Below are positions 16,781 to 27,023 of a stretch of DNA of 64,000 bases, in pieces. Each line of letters starts with the position of its first letter. Position 1 is the first letter of the stretch. The stretch is taken from positions 242,163 through 306,162 of the forward strand of contig NZ_RKRK01000002.1 in the NCBI RefSeq assembly GCF_003815035.1, given 5' to 3'. The position numbers and the translations under genes were made by a program. The notes below the pieces were generated by a model that was not told the DNA's origin, ran no database searches, and saw only the letters and a list, made by a program, of their open reading frames with translations. The DNA comes from Abyssicoccus albus (GTDB lineage Bacteria; Bacillota; Bacilli; Staphylococcales; Abyssicoccaceae).

Positions 16781-17500
16781 ATGTTTAATCTATTTACAAA
16801 AAGGAATAAACCTCATCAAATATCAACAACGGAGCAAATGAATTTATTGATATTTGGTGATAGTATTACTGAAACTGCATCGATGGATGACGATGGTTCA
16901 AACTATAAAGAGGGTGTAAGGAGTAATTGGCCTAAATGGTTACTTCAAGATATTTCATTTAAAAGTGTTAGAAATATGGCGAAAGCTGGTGCAACGTATA
17001 AAGACCGTGAGAATGTGCCACTTAGAAAAAATATGAGCGTCCAGGTAAATAGTGCTATCAAAATGAAATACCCAGCTGATATGATAATTATCGCGATGGG
17101 GACTAATGATGGTTTTGCGACAGGTAATTTTGAGACAGCGATGAATAAACCTACGCTCGAATCATTGGACCGGTCAAATTTGTATGAAGCGTTAAGATGG
17201 TCGTTTTGGACGATTCAAAGTGAACCAATGTATGCAAATGCAGAAAAATTCGTAGCACTGCCGATCCAACGTGCAGATCGTGAAGTATTGCCTTGTCTTC
17301 ATGAGGCTATATCTGTGATGTCCAAGAGATATGGTTTCCAAGTGATTGATATGACGACTGAGTCTCAAATCATTAGAGAATTCGAAGTATGGGATGAGGA
17401 AGGGCGTGACTTGTATGATGGACTGCATCCAAATGTACAAGGACAACAAAAAATGGCTAATGTATTTAAAAAACATATTAATCACCTCATTTCAAAATAA
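16781..17500 (+). CDS. SGNH/GDSL hydrolase family protein
   Basis: The 239-residue protein has all SGNH blocks: FGDSIT with nucleophile S28 (block I), a Gly in block II (MAKAGATY), GTNDG in block III, and DGLHPN with D213 and H216 in block V. Such enzymes are esterases, lipases or sugar O-acetylesterases; the substrate is not visible. There is no signal peptide, so it is intracellular. Two adjacent ATG codons exist; the second (16781) is seven bases from aaggag and is preferred. It has no obvious operon partner. Confidence 0.85.
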   Translation: MFNLFTKRNKPHQISTTEQMNLLIFGDSITETASMDDDGSNYKEGVRSNWPKWLLQDISFKSVRNMAKAGATYKDRENVPLRKNMSVQVNSAIKMKYPADMIIIAMGTNDGFATGNFETAMNKPTLESLDRSNLYEALRWSFWTIQSEPMYANAEKFVALPIQRADREVLPCLHEAISVMSKRYGFQVIDMTTESQIIREFEVWDEEGRDLYDGLHPNVQGQQKMANVFKKHINHLISK

Positions 17501-17666
17501 ATAAAAATTAATAAACATAAATTAATGTCCAATTCAGATAGATTAATTACATTGCTAATTGTTATTATGTTAGTATGATATCTATTCAAAGGTTTATTTA
17601 CGTGGTATAATAATTTTTGTTAATGACAATTTATTGACAAAAATTAAATAAAATGAGGTGGTTGGA

Positions 17667-18197
17667 TTGATTAATTATAGACGTATTAATGCAATATGTG
17701 ACGCTTTCACATATCCAACAACTATTGAGAATATTATAAAAGAACGAATTGAAAGTGATGAAACAAATTATAAAGAAGTAGCATTTTATGAATCATTTAT
17801 CGATGAACTAAAAAAATGTTACTATATCGAAGATAATTTTCATAGTGAAGTTTATCATCAAGGCACAGCTTTGATCGAATTGACTAAAACATTAATATAT
17901 TTAGTCCTTGAGGATTCATTTATATATGGTTATGTTGAACGAGATCAAACAAATGATATGCAATGGACAATGTGTGTGTTAAACTTTGATCAAATCATTG
18001 AGTATAAATTTGATATTAGTGATCAACACGAAGAGGAAGATCGCTTCGAGAATGGAATAGCACACTATAATATTTTATTGCCAAGTGAGAATGAACAGCG
18101 TGGTATTATTCGAAATATTAATCCTAAAACATTTCAAGTTATTATAGACTTATTAGAAGAATATGACGTAAACAAGCCATTAGTCAAAGAAGACTAA
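17667..18197 (+). CDS. Conserved-looking hypothetical protein
   Basis: I do not recognise this 176-residue acidic protein. It is soluble, without signal or membrane segment, and shows a mixed alpha/beta pattern (for example YYIEDNFHSEVYHQGTALIE and later FQVIIDLLEEYDVN). It starts at TTG 17667, five bases after gaggtgg; the GTG at 17658 overlaps that site. The last codons form the left arm of its own terminator. It lies just upstream of, and convergent with, menA, but no menaquinone link can be read from it. Confidence 0.7.
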   Translation: MINYRRINAICDAFTYPTTIENIIKERIESDETNYKEVAFYESFIDELKKCYYIEDNFHSEVYHQGTALIELTKTLIYLVLEDSFIYGYVERDQTNDMQWTMCVLNFDQIIEYKFDISDQHEEEDRFENGIAHYNILLPSENEQRGIIRNINPKTFQVIIDLLEEYDVNKPLVKED

Positions 18198-18212
18198 TGG
18201 CTTGTCTATTTT
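18173..18212 (+). terminator. Terminator overlapping the stop of the hypothetical gene
   Basis: The arms caagccattagtc (18173-18185) and gactaatggcttg (18192-18204) form a perfect 13-bp stem, then tctattttt. The TAA stop lies in the 3' arm. Confidence 0.85.
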
Positions 18213-18244
18213 TATATTAAAAATGATTAAACATAACGAAATTA

Positions 18245-19168
18245 TTAAATACCTGTAATAGCTGTAAGAATAATTGCAATACCGAGTAAAAATCCGAAAA
18301 TTGTATTAAACTTTCCGACCGTAGCCATTGCTGGCATTAACTCAGGTGGGGTTGATCCTCTATTAAATTGTTTTACAGCTTTAATTACAAGTGGAATACT
18401 AATGAATACTATGAGCATCCATAGTGAGCCAAATGGTTTGAAGAAAATAATCCATAAAATTAATACAAAATCAAAAATATACAGTAAAGTCATCACTATA
18501 ATTGAGAATGACTTACCAAAAAGAATCGTGAATGTCTTTCGACCGCTTTTTTTATCTTTCTCACGATCGCGAATATTATTCGCCATATTTAATAATCCAA
18601 TATTGAATGAAATTGGGATGCTGAATAACATGGGCACGTAATGAATATGACCTGTTTGGATAAAGAATGTAATCATAATAATGACATATCCCATAAAGAA
18701 ACCAGCAAAAATTTCTCCAAAAGGTGTCCATGATATCGGAAATGGACCACCCGTGTATAAGTAACCAACTGCCATACAAATTGTTCCAATCAGTAAAATC
18801 CACCATGAAGATTGAATTGTTATATATATCCCAATAATTGCTGCAATGATATAGAACATTACGGCTAAATTAACGACTGCTTTCGGACTCATTCCGTTGC
18901 GAACAATGGCTCCCCCGATACCAATCGATTCATGGTCATCTAGCCCTTTCTTATAGTCGAAGTACTCATTAAACATATTTGTAGCCGCTTGTATGAGTAT
19001 TGAAGCGATTAACATTGCGAAAAATAACAACCAATCAATTTCTGTAAATAACATTGCACAGGCAGTTCCGACAACAACAGGTACGAATGAAGCGGTTAAA
19101 GTATGTGGACGCATTAAATGGTAATATTTACTGAATCCTGTTTGTTGTTTATAGTAATGTTCTGACAT
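18245..19168 (-). CDS. menA: 1,4-dihydroxy-2-naphthoate polyprenyltransferase
   Basis: The 307-residue UbiA-family membrane enzyme joins DHNA to a polyprenyl diphosphate, making demethylmenaquinone. The diphosphate-binding motif NMFNEYFDYKKGLDD lies near residues 68-82 and a second acidic motif NIRDREKDKKSGRKT near 200-215. About eight membrane segments follow. The start ATG at 19168 is preceded by agagaggt; an in-frame ATG 39 bases upstream has no good site. It diverges from menF, so both halves of the pathway share one intergenic control region. Confidence 0.95.
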   Translation of the reverse strand: MSEHYYKQQTGFSKYYHLMRPHTLTASFVPVVVGTACAMLFTEIDWLLFFAMLIASILIQAATNMFNEYFDYKKGLDDHESIGIGGAIVRNGMSPKAVVNLAVMFYIIAAIIGIYITIQSSWWILLIGTICMAVGYLYTGGPFPISWTPFGEIFAGFFMGYVIIMITFFIQTGHIHYVPMLFSIPISFNIGLLNMANNIRDREKDKKSGRKTFTILFGKSFSIIVMTLLYIFDFVLILWIIFFKPFGSLWMLIVFISIPLVIKAVKQFNRGSTPPELMPAMATVGKFNTIFGFLLGIAIILTAITGI

Positions 19169-19366
19169 ATGTAGACCTCTCTTGATGTTTAATATAGTCT
19201 TAATCAATAATAATTATATTAATAACAATCATTGATGATTTCTATTGTATTTTTAGTGTATTGAAAAGTTGTTCATAAAGTCAATAAGAAGTTAATTTCA
19301 AATCATGAGTTATTATCATAAACGTGTTAAAATAAGTGTAATGTATTTTATTGGAGGATGCTGTAT

Positions 19367-20683
19367 ATGCAACAGAACAATACAAAACCAAATCCATTTG
19401 AAATTGATATAAAATATTTGGCAGATTTTATAGTGAAGATATATGAAAGACAACATAAATTTTTAAACAAGCAACTAGCAATTCATGATGATTATATAAA
19501 TGAATTCAATATGAAAAATGAAAATAAATTTTACATGTATAAAGATTTAAAACAAACAATACATATTGGAATTGGAGTAAATCAGTTAGTTGATGCATCA
19601 CAATACAACGAATGGTGTTCAACTTCAATAGCTCAAAAAGGGTTATATATGGCCGATTTTGATGGAAACACCACGGGACCTTTTAATGAGTTTACTGATC
19701 ATATATGGTTGCCACATGTTCAGTTAACTTGCACTATTGCTGATTCTAAAGTGAAAATTTATCCCGAATTCTCTGAAAATATGAATGGAGAACATATTTA
19801 TGCGATTCTAAATTATATCAGAAAGTCATTGAAATCGAATGACGAGTTATCGCATTATGCAGCACTTGGCACGATGAAAGAGCTTGATGTAGCTCAATAT
19901 CAACAAAGTGTAAAACAAATCCTTAAAGAAATAAAACAAAACCATATAGAAAAGACGGTTATTGCGAGACAAGTAGAATTTAAATTCAACAATTTAGGTG
20001 TTCGAAAGAATGCTGTGTTAAAAAATTTGCTCATATCAAAAGACGATAACTATCATATTTGGATTGAAAATAAAGGTCTTTGCTTTATTAGTGAAACACC
20101 TGAACGGTTAGTGAGAATCGAAGGTGATACATTGTATACGAATGGTGTCGCTGGGACATTATATGGTCAAGATAAAAATCAACAGTCATTATTAAAAGAT
20201 GAAAAAAATATTAATGAACATAATTTTGTTGTGAAAGATATTATTTCTGGTATTGAACCTTATATTAAAGAGGATTCAATTCAAGTCGGAGCACCTAAAT
20301 TATTATCAAATACTCACGTACATCACATATATACTTCGATTGAAGCGAAATTAAACCAAAATGAACCTATCGATATTATTCAAAAGATGCATCCGACGCC
20401 TGCTCTAGGTGGAGTACCTACGGATAAAGCAACAAGTTTAATGAGTACACTTGAGCCGTTTGAACGTCACTTATATGGTGCACCAATTGGAATAGTATCG
20501 AATCAAAAAGAGTGTGATATTGCGGTCGGTATTCGATCTATGATGATGGATAAAAAACGAGCTATTTTATATGCCGGAAGTGGTATTGTAGAAGGTTCGT
20601 CGGTTCAAGAAGAACAGAAAGAAACATTATATAAATTTAAGCCTATGCTCACACTTTTAGGAGCTGAAAAGCATGTTAAATAA
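19367..20683 (+). CDS. menF: Isochorismate synthase, menaquinone-specific
   Basis: The 438-residue chorismate-binding enzyme makes isochorismate, the entry step to menaquinone. Signature blocks are ETPERLVRIEGDTLYTNGVA, HPTPALGGVPTDKA, ERHLYGAPIG and GSGIVEGSS (C-terminal half, about 255-430), with the family's catalytic Glu and Mg-binding residues among them. The ATG at 19367 lies nine bases after ggagg; the ATG at 19358 overlaps that site. It is the first gene of menF-D-H-B-E-C and overlaps menD by 11 bp. Confidence 0.94.
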   Translation: MQQNNTKPNPFEIDIKYLADFIVKIYERQHKFLNKQLAIHDDYINEFNMKNENKFYMYKDLKQTIHIGIGVNQLVDASQYNEWCSTSIAQKGLYMADFDGNTTGPFNEFTDHIWLPHVQLTCTIADSKVKIYPEFSENMNGEHIYAILNYIRKSLKSNDELSHYAALGTMKELDVAQYQQSVKQILKEIKQNHIEKTVIARQVEFKFNNLGVRKNAVLKNLLISKDDNYHIWIENKGLCFISETPERLVRIEGDTLYTNGVAGTLYGQDKNQQSLLKDEKNINEHNFVVKDIISGIEPYIKEDSIQVGAPKLLSNTHVHHIYTSIEAKLNQNEPIDIIQKMHPTPALGGVPTDKATSLMSTLEPFERHLYGAPIGIVSNQKECDIAVGIRSMMMDKKRAILYAGSGIVEGSSVQEEQKETLYKFKPMLTLLGAEKHVK

Positions 20684-22583
20684 ACATCTAACAAAATATG
20701 TAGAAGTTTTTGTACAATCTATTGTTGATCAAGGTATTAAAGAAGTCGTCATCTCACCGGGATCTAGATCAACGCCATTAGCACTCGCATGTGAAATACA
20801 TCCATTAATCAGAACGTGGATACATCCAGATGAGCGAAGTGCAGCATTCTTTGCACTTGGACGTAGTCAAGGCACATCTAATGCAATTGGATTAATCTGT
20901 ACATCTGGTACTGCAGCGAGTAATTACTTACCAGCCATCACTGAAGCAGGGTTAATGCATAGAAAATTACTGATCATGACAACTGACAGACCGTTTGAAT
21001 TGACACAAATTGGGGCGCCACAAGCGATTGATCAAACATATATGTATCAAAACTATGTGTCACAGTCTGTTAATTTCCCAGTCGCTGATGGGTCTGTTGA
21101 AACATTGCAAGGTGTTCAGCAGAAGATTTATCAAACATTAAGCTATATGATTGATGTTTCTAATGGGCCAGTCCACTATAATATTCAGTTTAGAGAGCCT
21201 TTAATGGTTGATATTGAATATTTAGAAGAAAGATTTAAACTGAATACTGCACATGAAAATAATACTAATGAAAATAGTACAAATAAAAGCAAAGTGATGA
21301 ATTCAATGCAGATGACAGCGGATAGTATGCTCTATTTAATTGATTCGATCATGAAGCATGACAAAGTATTATTTATTGTCGGGAGTATGATGGAAGACAG
21401 TCTTGATAATATTATCAAGTTATCGAATGACTTTCACATTCCGTTGATGGCAGATATGTTGAGCCATTACAGAAGTATTTCCAACCCATCGAATTTTCAA
21501 GTGTTTGAATATGATTCAATATTTAAATCAAGTATTAAAGAACAAGTTAAACCAGATTTAATTGTAAAGTTTGGTCGGCCTCAGTTATCTAAATCGACTA
21601 ATTTATGGTTGAAGGCACAATCTTGTAAACAACTATTGATTCAACCGAGTCATCAATTAGCTGACGTTTTTCCTAACCATTTCGATCAAATTTTATATGG
21701 ACAGTTGTCGTTGAATACATCAGATCTAGATGGTTTATATTCGATTGTGTTAAACGCCAATAAAGGTATAGAAGATAAAGAAGTCAATAAGGAGATAGCA
21801 GATAAAAAAAATGAAAATACAGACATACAACACCAATTTGCTCAACAATTAATCAACCTAGATCATACTATAACCAAGTTAAAAGATGAGTTTTTAGCAA
21901 ATTATTCAAACGATGAATTGAATCTGTTAAATAAATTTTTATCAACATATTTATCCGAACGAAACCTTATGACTCTGACCATAGGAAATAGTATGCCAAT
22001 TCGTTATTTAGATTTATTAACGAACGAGCATACTTACAAGATCTATAGTAATAGAGGTGCGAATGGTATTGATGGTATTATCAGTACTGGTCTTGCGATT
22101 GGGATGGAAGAACCGTCATTGTTAATCGTAGGAGATTTGACGTTTTATCATGACTCAAATGGCTTATTAATGCATAAATTATACGGTAGTCAGACAGACA
22201 TAGTGCTACTAAATAATAATGGTGGAGGTATATTCCATCACTTACCTCAATCAAAAGATGAACGATATTTTGAAAGGCTATTTGGAACACCAATGGATTT
22301 GGATTTTGAACATTATGCGAAACTGTATCATTTTAATTATGTATCATTTGAAACAGCGGATGATATAAAAAAATACTTTACGACCAGTCAGTCAACGTCT
22401 AAGTTATCCGTTGATTTAGATAATAAAATAATGGATCAAAACAAACAGAATAAACAAAACACTTTAAAAGGTCAATATGAACGGACGATTTTTGAAATTA
22501 AAACAAACCGACAGTATAATACGGAAATGTTTAAGTTATTAAATGAAAATATTAATAAAGGTATTCAACATGTTGAATTTTAA
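20673..22583 (+). CDS. menD: SEPHCHC synthase (2-succinyl-5-enolpyruvyl-6-hydroxy-3-cyclohexene-1-carboxylate synthase)
   Basis: The thiamine-diphosphate enzyme condenses isochorismate with 2-oxoglutarate. The N-terminal block EVVISPGSRSTPLALA and the cofactor motif GDLTFYHDSNG...LNNNGGGIF (about 487-520) are clear. At 636 residues it is longer than the usual 550-580. Three Asn/Lys/Glu-rich stretches explain this: about residues 194-207 (HENNTNENSTNKS), 364-386 (EDKEVNKEIADKKNENTD) and 582-602 (NKIMDQNKQNKQNTL). They lie in likely surface loops or linkers. It overlaps menF and menH, so translation is coupled. Confidence 0.94.
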   Translation: MLNKHLTKYVEVFVQSIVDQGIKEVVISPGSRSTPLALACEIHPLIRTWIHPDERSAAFFALGRSQGTSNAIGLICTSGTAASNYLPAITEAGLMHRKLLIMTTDRPFELTQIGAPQAIDQTYMYQNYVSQSVNFPVADGSVETLQGVQQKIYQTLSYMIDVSNGPVHYNIQFREPLMVDIEYLEERFKLNTAHENNTNENSTNKSKVMNSMQMTADSMLYLIDSIMKHDKVLFIVGSMMEDSLDNIIKLSNDFHIPLMADMLSHYRSISNPSNFQVFEYDSIFKSSIKEQVKPDLIVKFGRPQLSKSTNLWLKAQSCKQLLIQPSHQLADVFPNHFDQILYGQLSLNTSDLDGLYSIVLNANKGIEDKEVNKEIADKKNENTDIQHQFAQQLINLDHTITKLKDEFLANYSNDELNLLNKFLSTYLSERNLMTLTIGNSMPIRYLDLLTNEHTYKIYSNRGANGIDGIISTGLAIGMEEPSLLIVGDLTFYHDSNGLLMHKLYGSQTDIVLLNNNGGGIFHHLPQSKDERYFERLFGTPMDLDFEHYAKLYHFNYVSFETADDIKKYFTTSQSTSKLSVDLDNKIMDQNKQNKQNTLKGQYERTIFEIKTNRQYNTEMFKLLNENINKGIQHVEF

Positions 22584-23421
22584 AGTGAGTAGACCAACTG
22601 AATTAGACAAATGTTCGCTATCACATGAAAGTGATAAAGGTATCCCTATTTTATTATTACATGGCTTCTTATCGGATATGTCTTCACTTGATCAAATCGC
22701 TTCATTGTTAAGTAAACAATATACTGTTGTACAAGTGGATTTACCAGGGTTTGGACAGTCAGTTGAAGAAAATCATTTACAATATCAATCAATCGATGAG
22801 ATCGCACACGCACTGGATGATATTCGTAACCATCTTTCAATAGAACAGTGGATTGTGTTCGGTTATTCTATGGGTGGTCGAGTTGCTTTGAGTTATGCGA
22901 TGAATGACGACAACAGATCGATTAAAGGATTAATTTTGGAAAGTAGCCATGCAGGTATTCAAGACAATTACAATAGATTGGAAAGACAGAAAATCGATGA
23001 AGAAAGAGGACGTAACGCTATAGAAAAAGGGATTGAATCATTTGTAGCAGATTGGGAGTCATTACCATTGTTTCAATCGCAATATGAAAATTGTTCTGTT
23101 GATCAATTAGAGCAACAGCGTCACAATAGATTGGCACAAGGTGTGACAGGGTTAAACTATGCTTTAGTGCACTATGGAAGTGGTGTAATGCCGTCATATA
23201 TGGATAGACTAAACATGTTAGATTATCCAGTCGTGTTGATAAATGGTTCACTTGATAAAAAATTTGTTCAAATACATGAACGAATGGCCCATCACTTAAA
23301 ATATTGTTCTGTTCATACCGTTAAAAATGTTGGGCATTCAATTCACATGGAATGTAGAGAAAAATTTGATACAATATTATTAGATAGTATAAAAGCTATA
23401 AATCAATGGAAAATCACTTAG
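22570..23421 (+). CDS. menH: SHCHC synthase (2-succinyl-6-hydroxy-2,4-cyclohexadiene-1-carboxylate synthase)
   Basis: The 283-residue alpha/beta hydrolase removes pyruvate from SEPHCHC. LLLHGFLSD lies near the N terminus, the nucleophile elbow is GYSMGGR, and the catalytic His is in VGHSIHME near the C terminus. The start is taken as ATG 22570, seven bases after aaaggt and inside the end of menD (14-bp overlap). It lies 11 bp before menB. Confidence 0.9.
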   Translation: MLNFKVSRPTELDKCSLSHESDKGIPILLLHGFLSDMSSLDQIASLLSKQYTVVQVDLPGFGQSVEENHLQYQSIDEIAHALDDIRNHLSIEQWIVFGYSMGGRVALSYAMNDDNRSIKGLILESSHAGIQDNYNRLERQKIDEERGRNAIEKGIESFVADWESLPLFQSQYENCSVDQLEQQRHNRLAQGVTGLNYALVHYGSGVMPSYMDRLNMLDYPVVLINGSLDKKFVQIHERMAHHLKYCSVHTVKNVGHSIHMECREKFDTILLDSIKAINQWKIT

Positions 23422-23432
23422 AGGAGAGATGA

Positions 23433-24257
23433 ATGATGTCAACTAGACAATGGGAAACTTTGAAAGAATATGATGAAATTAAATACGAATTTTTTGAAGG
23501 AATTGCAAAGGTTACGATTAATAGACCTCATGTTAGAAATGCCTTCACACCGAAAACAGTTACTGAAATGATCGATGCATTTAGTCGTGCACGTGATGAT
23601 GAGCGTGTGGGTGTTATTGTACTAACAGGTGAAGGGAAAGATGCTTTCTGTTCAGGTGGAGACCAAAAAGTACGTGGCCATGGTGGATATGTTGGAGATG
23701 ACCAAATTCCTCGTCTTAATGTGTTGGATTTACAACGATTAATACGTGTTATTCCAAAACCAGTTGTAGCAATGGTTGCAGGATACGCTATCGGTGGAGG
23801 ACATGTATTACATGTTGTTTGTGATTTAACAATTGCAGCAGATAATGCACGTTTTGGTCAAACAGGACCTAAAGTCGGATCTTTTGATGCTGGTTATGGA
23901 TCAGGTTATTTAGCACGTATTATAGGTCATAAGAAAGCCCGTGAAATCTGGTACTTATGCCGTCAATACGATGCACAACAAGCGTTAGATATGGGTCTTG
24001 TAAATACTGTAGTTCCGTATGAGCAATTAGAAGATGAAACAGTACAGTGGTGTAAAGAAATGTTAGAACACTCTCCAACAGCGCTTCGCTTCTTGAAAGC
24101 AGCGATGAATGCTGACACAGATGGATTAGCTGGTCTTCAACAAATGGCTGGAGATGCGACGTTATTATATTACACAACCGAAGAAGCAAAAGAAGGTCGT
24201 GATGCGTTTAAAGAGAAACGTAAACCGGACTTTGATCAATTCCCTAAGTTCCCATAA
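23433..24257 (+). CDS. menB: 1,4-dihydroxy-2-naphthoyl-CoA synthase
   Basis: The 274-residue crotonase-fold enzyme closes the naphthoquinol ring from o-succinylbenzoyl-CoA. The N terminus [15 protein letters not shown], the oxyanion-hole region [15 protein letters not shown] and [20 protein letters not shown] are nearly the same as in staphylococcal MenB, and the C terminus ends FDQFPKFP as usual. A small local difference is [12 protein letters not shown] with two His. Two ATG codons (23433, 23436) follow gaggag; either may be used. Confidence 0.97.
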   Translation: MMSTRQWETLKEYDEIKYEFFEGIAKVTINRPHVRNAFTPKTVTEMIDAFSRARDDERVGVIVLTGEGKDAFCSGGDQKVRGHGGYVGDDQIPRLNVLDLQRLIRVIPKPVVAMVAGYAIGGGHVLHVVCDLTIAADNARFGQTGPKVGSFDAGYGSGYLARIIGHKKAREIWYLCRQYDAQQALDMGLVNTVVPYEQLEDETVQWCKEMLEHSPTALRFLKAAMNADTDGLAGLQQMAGDATLLYYTTEEAKEGRDAFKEKRKPDFDQFPKFP

Positions 24258-24268
24258 GGTGATTTCTT

Positions 24269-25834
24269 ATGAACTATGATGTGTTATACAATGCAAAATT
24301 GCAATATGAACATAGAGTTATTGTCAAAGGTGATTCATACGAATATACAGGACAAAGTTTATTTGATGCAGCACAAAATGACCACATCAAAATTAAAGCA
24401 AGGCAACGTCGTGTTGCCTTGCTTTATTTCGATAAGCATCAATTGATTCGAATGATCACTGCTTGTTGGTACAAAAATATTGAAATTGTGTTGATTAATA
24501 ATCGATTAACTCCACATGAGATTGAACAACAATTAAAATCTATACAGTGTAATCAATTATATACTGATCAACAAAGCTTGAAGATGACAGATGAGATTGA
24601 AATTAATCGTTTAAATATCATTGAAACATATCCTAAATATAGAGTTGACCATTATGATGATCAAGGTGATTATGTTGATCCTAAAGATAGTCGCATAAAT
24701 AAAAGAATAACAACGATTTCTGAGCAAAATATTAAAGAATGTGATGCAATTTCAACCATCATGTTTACGAGTGGAACGACTGGTCGAGCAAAAGCAGTAC
24801 CTCAACGTGTGAAAAACCATTATTTCAGTGCGATTCAATGTCAGGAAGTCTTTGATTATACTGTTGGAGATTATTGGATTAATATGATGCCGTTGTATCA
24901 TGTATCAGGCTTAAGTATCCTCATTAGAAGTTTAATTTCAGGGATACAGTGTATCATTATCGATAAATTTTCTATATGTGCTCTACATCAAGTGATGTTG
25001 AATCTAGACAATGAAAACAATGGAAATAATAAAATGAATGAAAATAAATTAAATCAAAATCACCATCGATTATTTATCAGTTGTGTACCGAAAATGATAC
25101 AAGAAATCTTCTCAGCTGATTTTAAATTATTAAAGACTTTTGACGGTATTTTAGTAGGTGGTGCAAGTTTGAATCGTCAGTTGATTGAACAATGCATACA
25201 TCAAAATATTCCCATTTACCATAGTTATGGAATGACTGAAACGTGCTCTCAATTTATTACTGCAAATATCGATGCATTACAAATTAATCCAAATACTGTT
25301 GGCGATTTAGACCATGATTTAAAACATCGTGTGTTGATCCAGGAAAGAGATGAAGAAGGTATTGGTGCATTGTGGATTAAAGGAGATAACGTCATTGATC
25401 GATATTTAAATATTTCTGAAAAGATGAATGATGAAATTTTTAATGAAGGTTGGTTTAATACCGGAGATTTAGCGAAAGTGATAGATGATCAATATTTAAT
25501 CATTGCTGATCGACGTAAAGATTTGATTATATCTGGCGGAGAGAATATATACCCTAAAGAAATAGAAGCAGTGCTAGATAGACATCCAAACGTGTTAGAG
25601 AGTGCAGTCATTGGAAAAGCTAATCAAGAGTGGGGTGCGAGACCAGTTGCTTATATCGTATTAAAAGATCAGACTATTGACTTTTCAGACATCGAGCATG
25701 AGTTAAAGCGCCTTGTGGTGGCTAAACTATCTAAATATAAACATCCAGATCAATATATAATGATTGATGAACTTCCGAGAAATCAAACAGGTAAAGTAAC
25801 TAAATATATGTTACAAGAGGATGGTACGTCATGA
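24269..25834 (+). CDS. menE: o-Succinylbenzoate-CoA ligase
   Basis: The 521-residue AMP-forming ligase activates o-succinylbenzoate with ATP and CoA. The phosphate loop is MFTSGTTGRAKAVPQ (about 166-180), followed by SYGMTETCSQ, NTGDLAKV, RRKDLIISGGENIYPKEIE and PRNQTGKVTKY with the adenylation Lys. It carries an Asn-rich insert at about 247-266 (ENNGNNKMNENKLNQNH), making it about 30 residues longer than the common size. The start has aaggtgat upstream, and menC overlaps its stop by four bases. Confidence 0.94.
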   Translation: MNYDVLYNAKLQYEHRVIVKGDSYEYTGQSLFDAAQNDHIKIKARQRRVALLYFDKHQLIRMITACWYKNIEIVLINNRLTPHEIEQQLKSIQCNQLYTDQQSLKMTDEIEINRLNIIETYPKYRVDHYDDQGDYVDPKDSRINKRITTISEQNIKECDAISTIMFTSGTTGRAKAVPQRVKNHYFSAIQCQEVFDYTVGDYWINMMPLYHVSGLSILIRSLISGIQCIIIDKFSICALHQVMLNLDNENNGNNKMNENKLNQNHHRLFISCVPKMIQEIFSADFKLLKTFDGILVGGASLNRQLIEQCIHQNIPIYHSYGMTETCSQFITANIDALQINPNTVGDLDHDLKHRVLIQERDEEGIGALWIKGDNVIDRYLNISEKMNDEIFNEGWFNTGDLAKVIDDQYLIIADRRKDLIISGGENIYPKEIEAVLDRHPNVLESAVIGKANQEWGARPVAYIVLKDQTIDFSDIEHELKRLVVAKLSKYKHPDQYIMIDELPRNQTGKVTKYMLQEDGTS

Positions 25835-26958
25835 AGCTTTTAGGAATAGAATATTTCAAAGCAAATGAATCATTTATCGATCCGATTATAACGGTGTTAA
25901 CAACATTGACTGAAAGAGATAGTTTATTCATTAAGTGTACATTTGATACAGGTTTATCTTATTACGGAGAATGTGTAGCGTTTAACACATCGTGGTATGA
26001 AGAAGTTACGATTAATGACGTGTTCAATTCGTGTCAGGTGATTGAAGATGTTTTAATAGATAATTACGTGGATATTCATCATATCGATGAACTCCATGAT
26101 GTATTACAAGGTATTGATTGCCACTATGCTGTGTCTATGTTTGATATGGTCTATGTGCAGGCGTTATTTGACCAAGGACTTTACACATTAGGTTATGAAT
26201 CGAATCAATCACTGGATTATAATTTAAAGCAACCATCAAATCTTAATTATGGTATAACAATACATTCGATTTCACAGTTAAGGTCTGTTTTGGAAAAAAT
26301 CAAGCATAATCAACAATATAAGCAAGTATCACGAATCAAAATAAAATATAGTGATCAATTAGAAGAAATATTAAATGAAATTCAAAAATCATTCTCAATA
26401 TATATCGATTCAATTAACCCAATTGAACTCGTTGTTGATTGTAACGGTTCTTTGAATTTAGATGATGTCAACAGCCTTAATACTTTGAAAAATCAATACA
26501 ATATTAGGTATATTGAACAACCATTTAAAGGCTTTAAGGATGAGCGGGAGACGTTATTAGACTATCCGATAGGATATGATGAAGCTTTATTTAATATGAC
26601 AATTGAAGAAGTGATTGAAAGCTCTAAAAAAATCAAATCAACAGACTTTATCGTATTGAAAATTGGACGGTTAAGAGGTTTTAGTAGAGCGGTCCAATGT
26701 ATTCATCGAATGGAATGTAATGTGCTATTCGGAGGAATGTATGAATACGCTTTAAGTAAGTTGTTTACGACATTATGTAATAGAATAGCTTTTGAAACAG
26801 GTGATGTAACGCCGCACAATTATTACTTTAACAATGAACTGTTTAATTATGAGGTAATGTTACAAAACGTTTATAACGGAAAATTAGATGGTCATTTTAA
26901 ATTTAGTGATATTACATTACAAATGAATCAATATCCATTTCAAAAGCTAGAAAGATAA
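25831..26958 (+). CDS. menC: o-Succinylbenzoate synthase
   Basis: The 375-residue enolase-superfamily enzyme dehydrates SHCHC to o-succinylbenzoate. The catalytic Lys pair RIKIKYS (about 169-175), the metal ligands in VVDCNGSL, IEQPFK and GYDEALF, and the second Lys in LKIGRLRGFS are present in the normal order. It is the last gene of the men operon, with its ATG overlapping the menE stop. No clear terminator was seen before yidD on the other strand. Confidence 0.94.
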   Translation: MKLLGIEYFKANESFIDPIITVLTTLTERDSLFIKCTFDTGLSYYGECVAFNTSWYEEVTINDVFNSCQVIEDVLIDNYVDIHHIDELHDVLQGIDCHYAVSMFDMVYVQALFDQGLYTLGYESNQSLDYNLKQPSNLNYGITIHSISQLRSVLEKIKHNQQYKQVSRIKIKYSDQLEEILNEIQKSFSIYIDSINPIELVVDCNGSLNLDDVNSLNTLKNQYNIRYIEQPFKGFKDERETLLDYPIGYDEALFNMTIEEVIESSKKIKSTDFIVLKIGRLRGFSRAVQCIHRMECNVLFGGMYEYALSKLFTTLCNRIAFETGDVTPHNYYFNNELFNYEVMLQNVYNGKLDGHFKFSDITLQMNQYPFQKLER

Positions 26959-27023
26959 TTTCACAAAAATCATTTTATATTGAAGGATAGGTAGTATATA
27001 TAATGATTAACTTTCTTTATATC

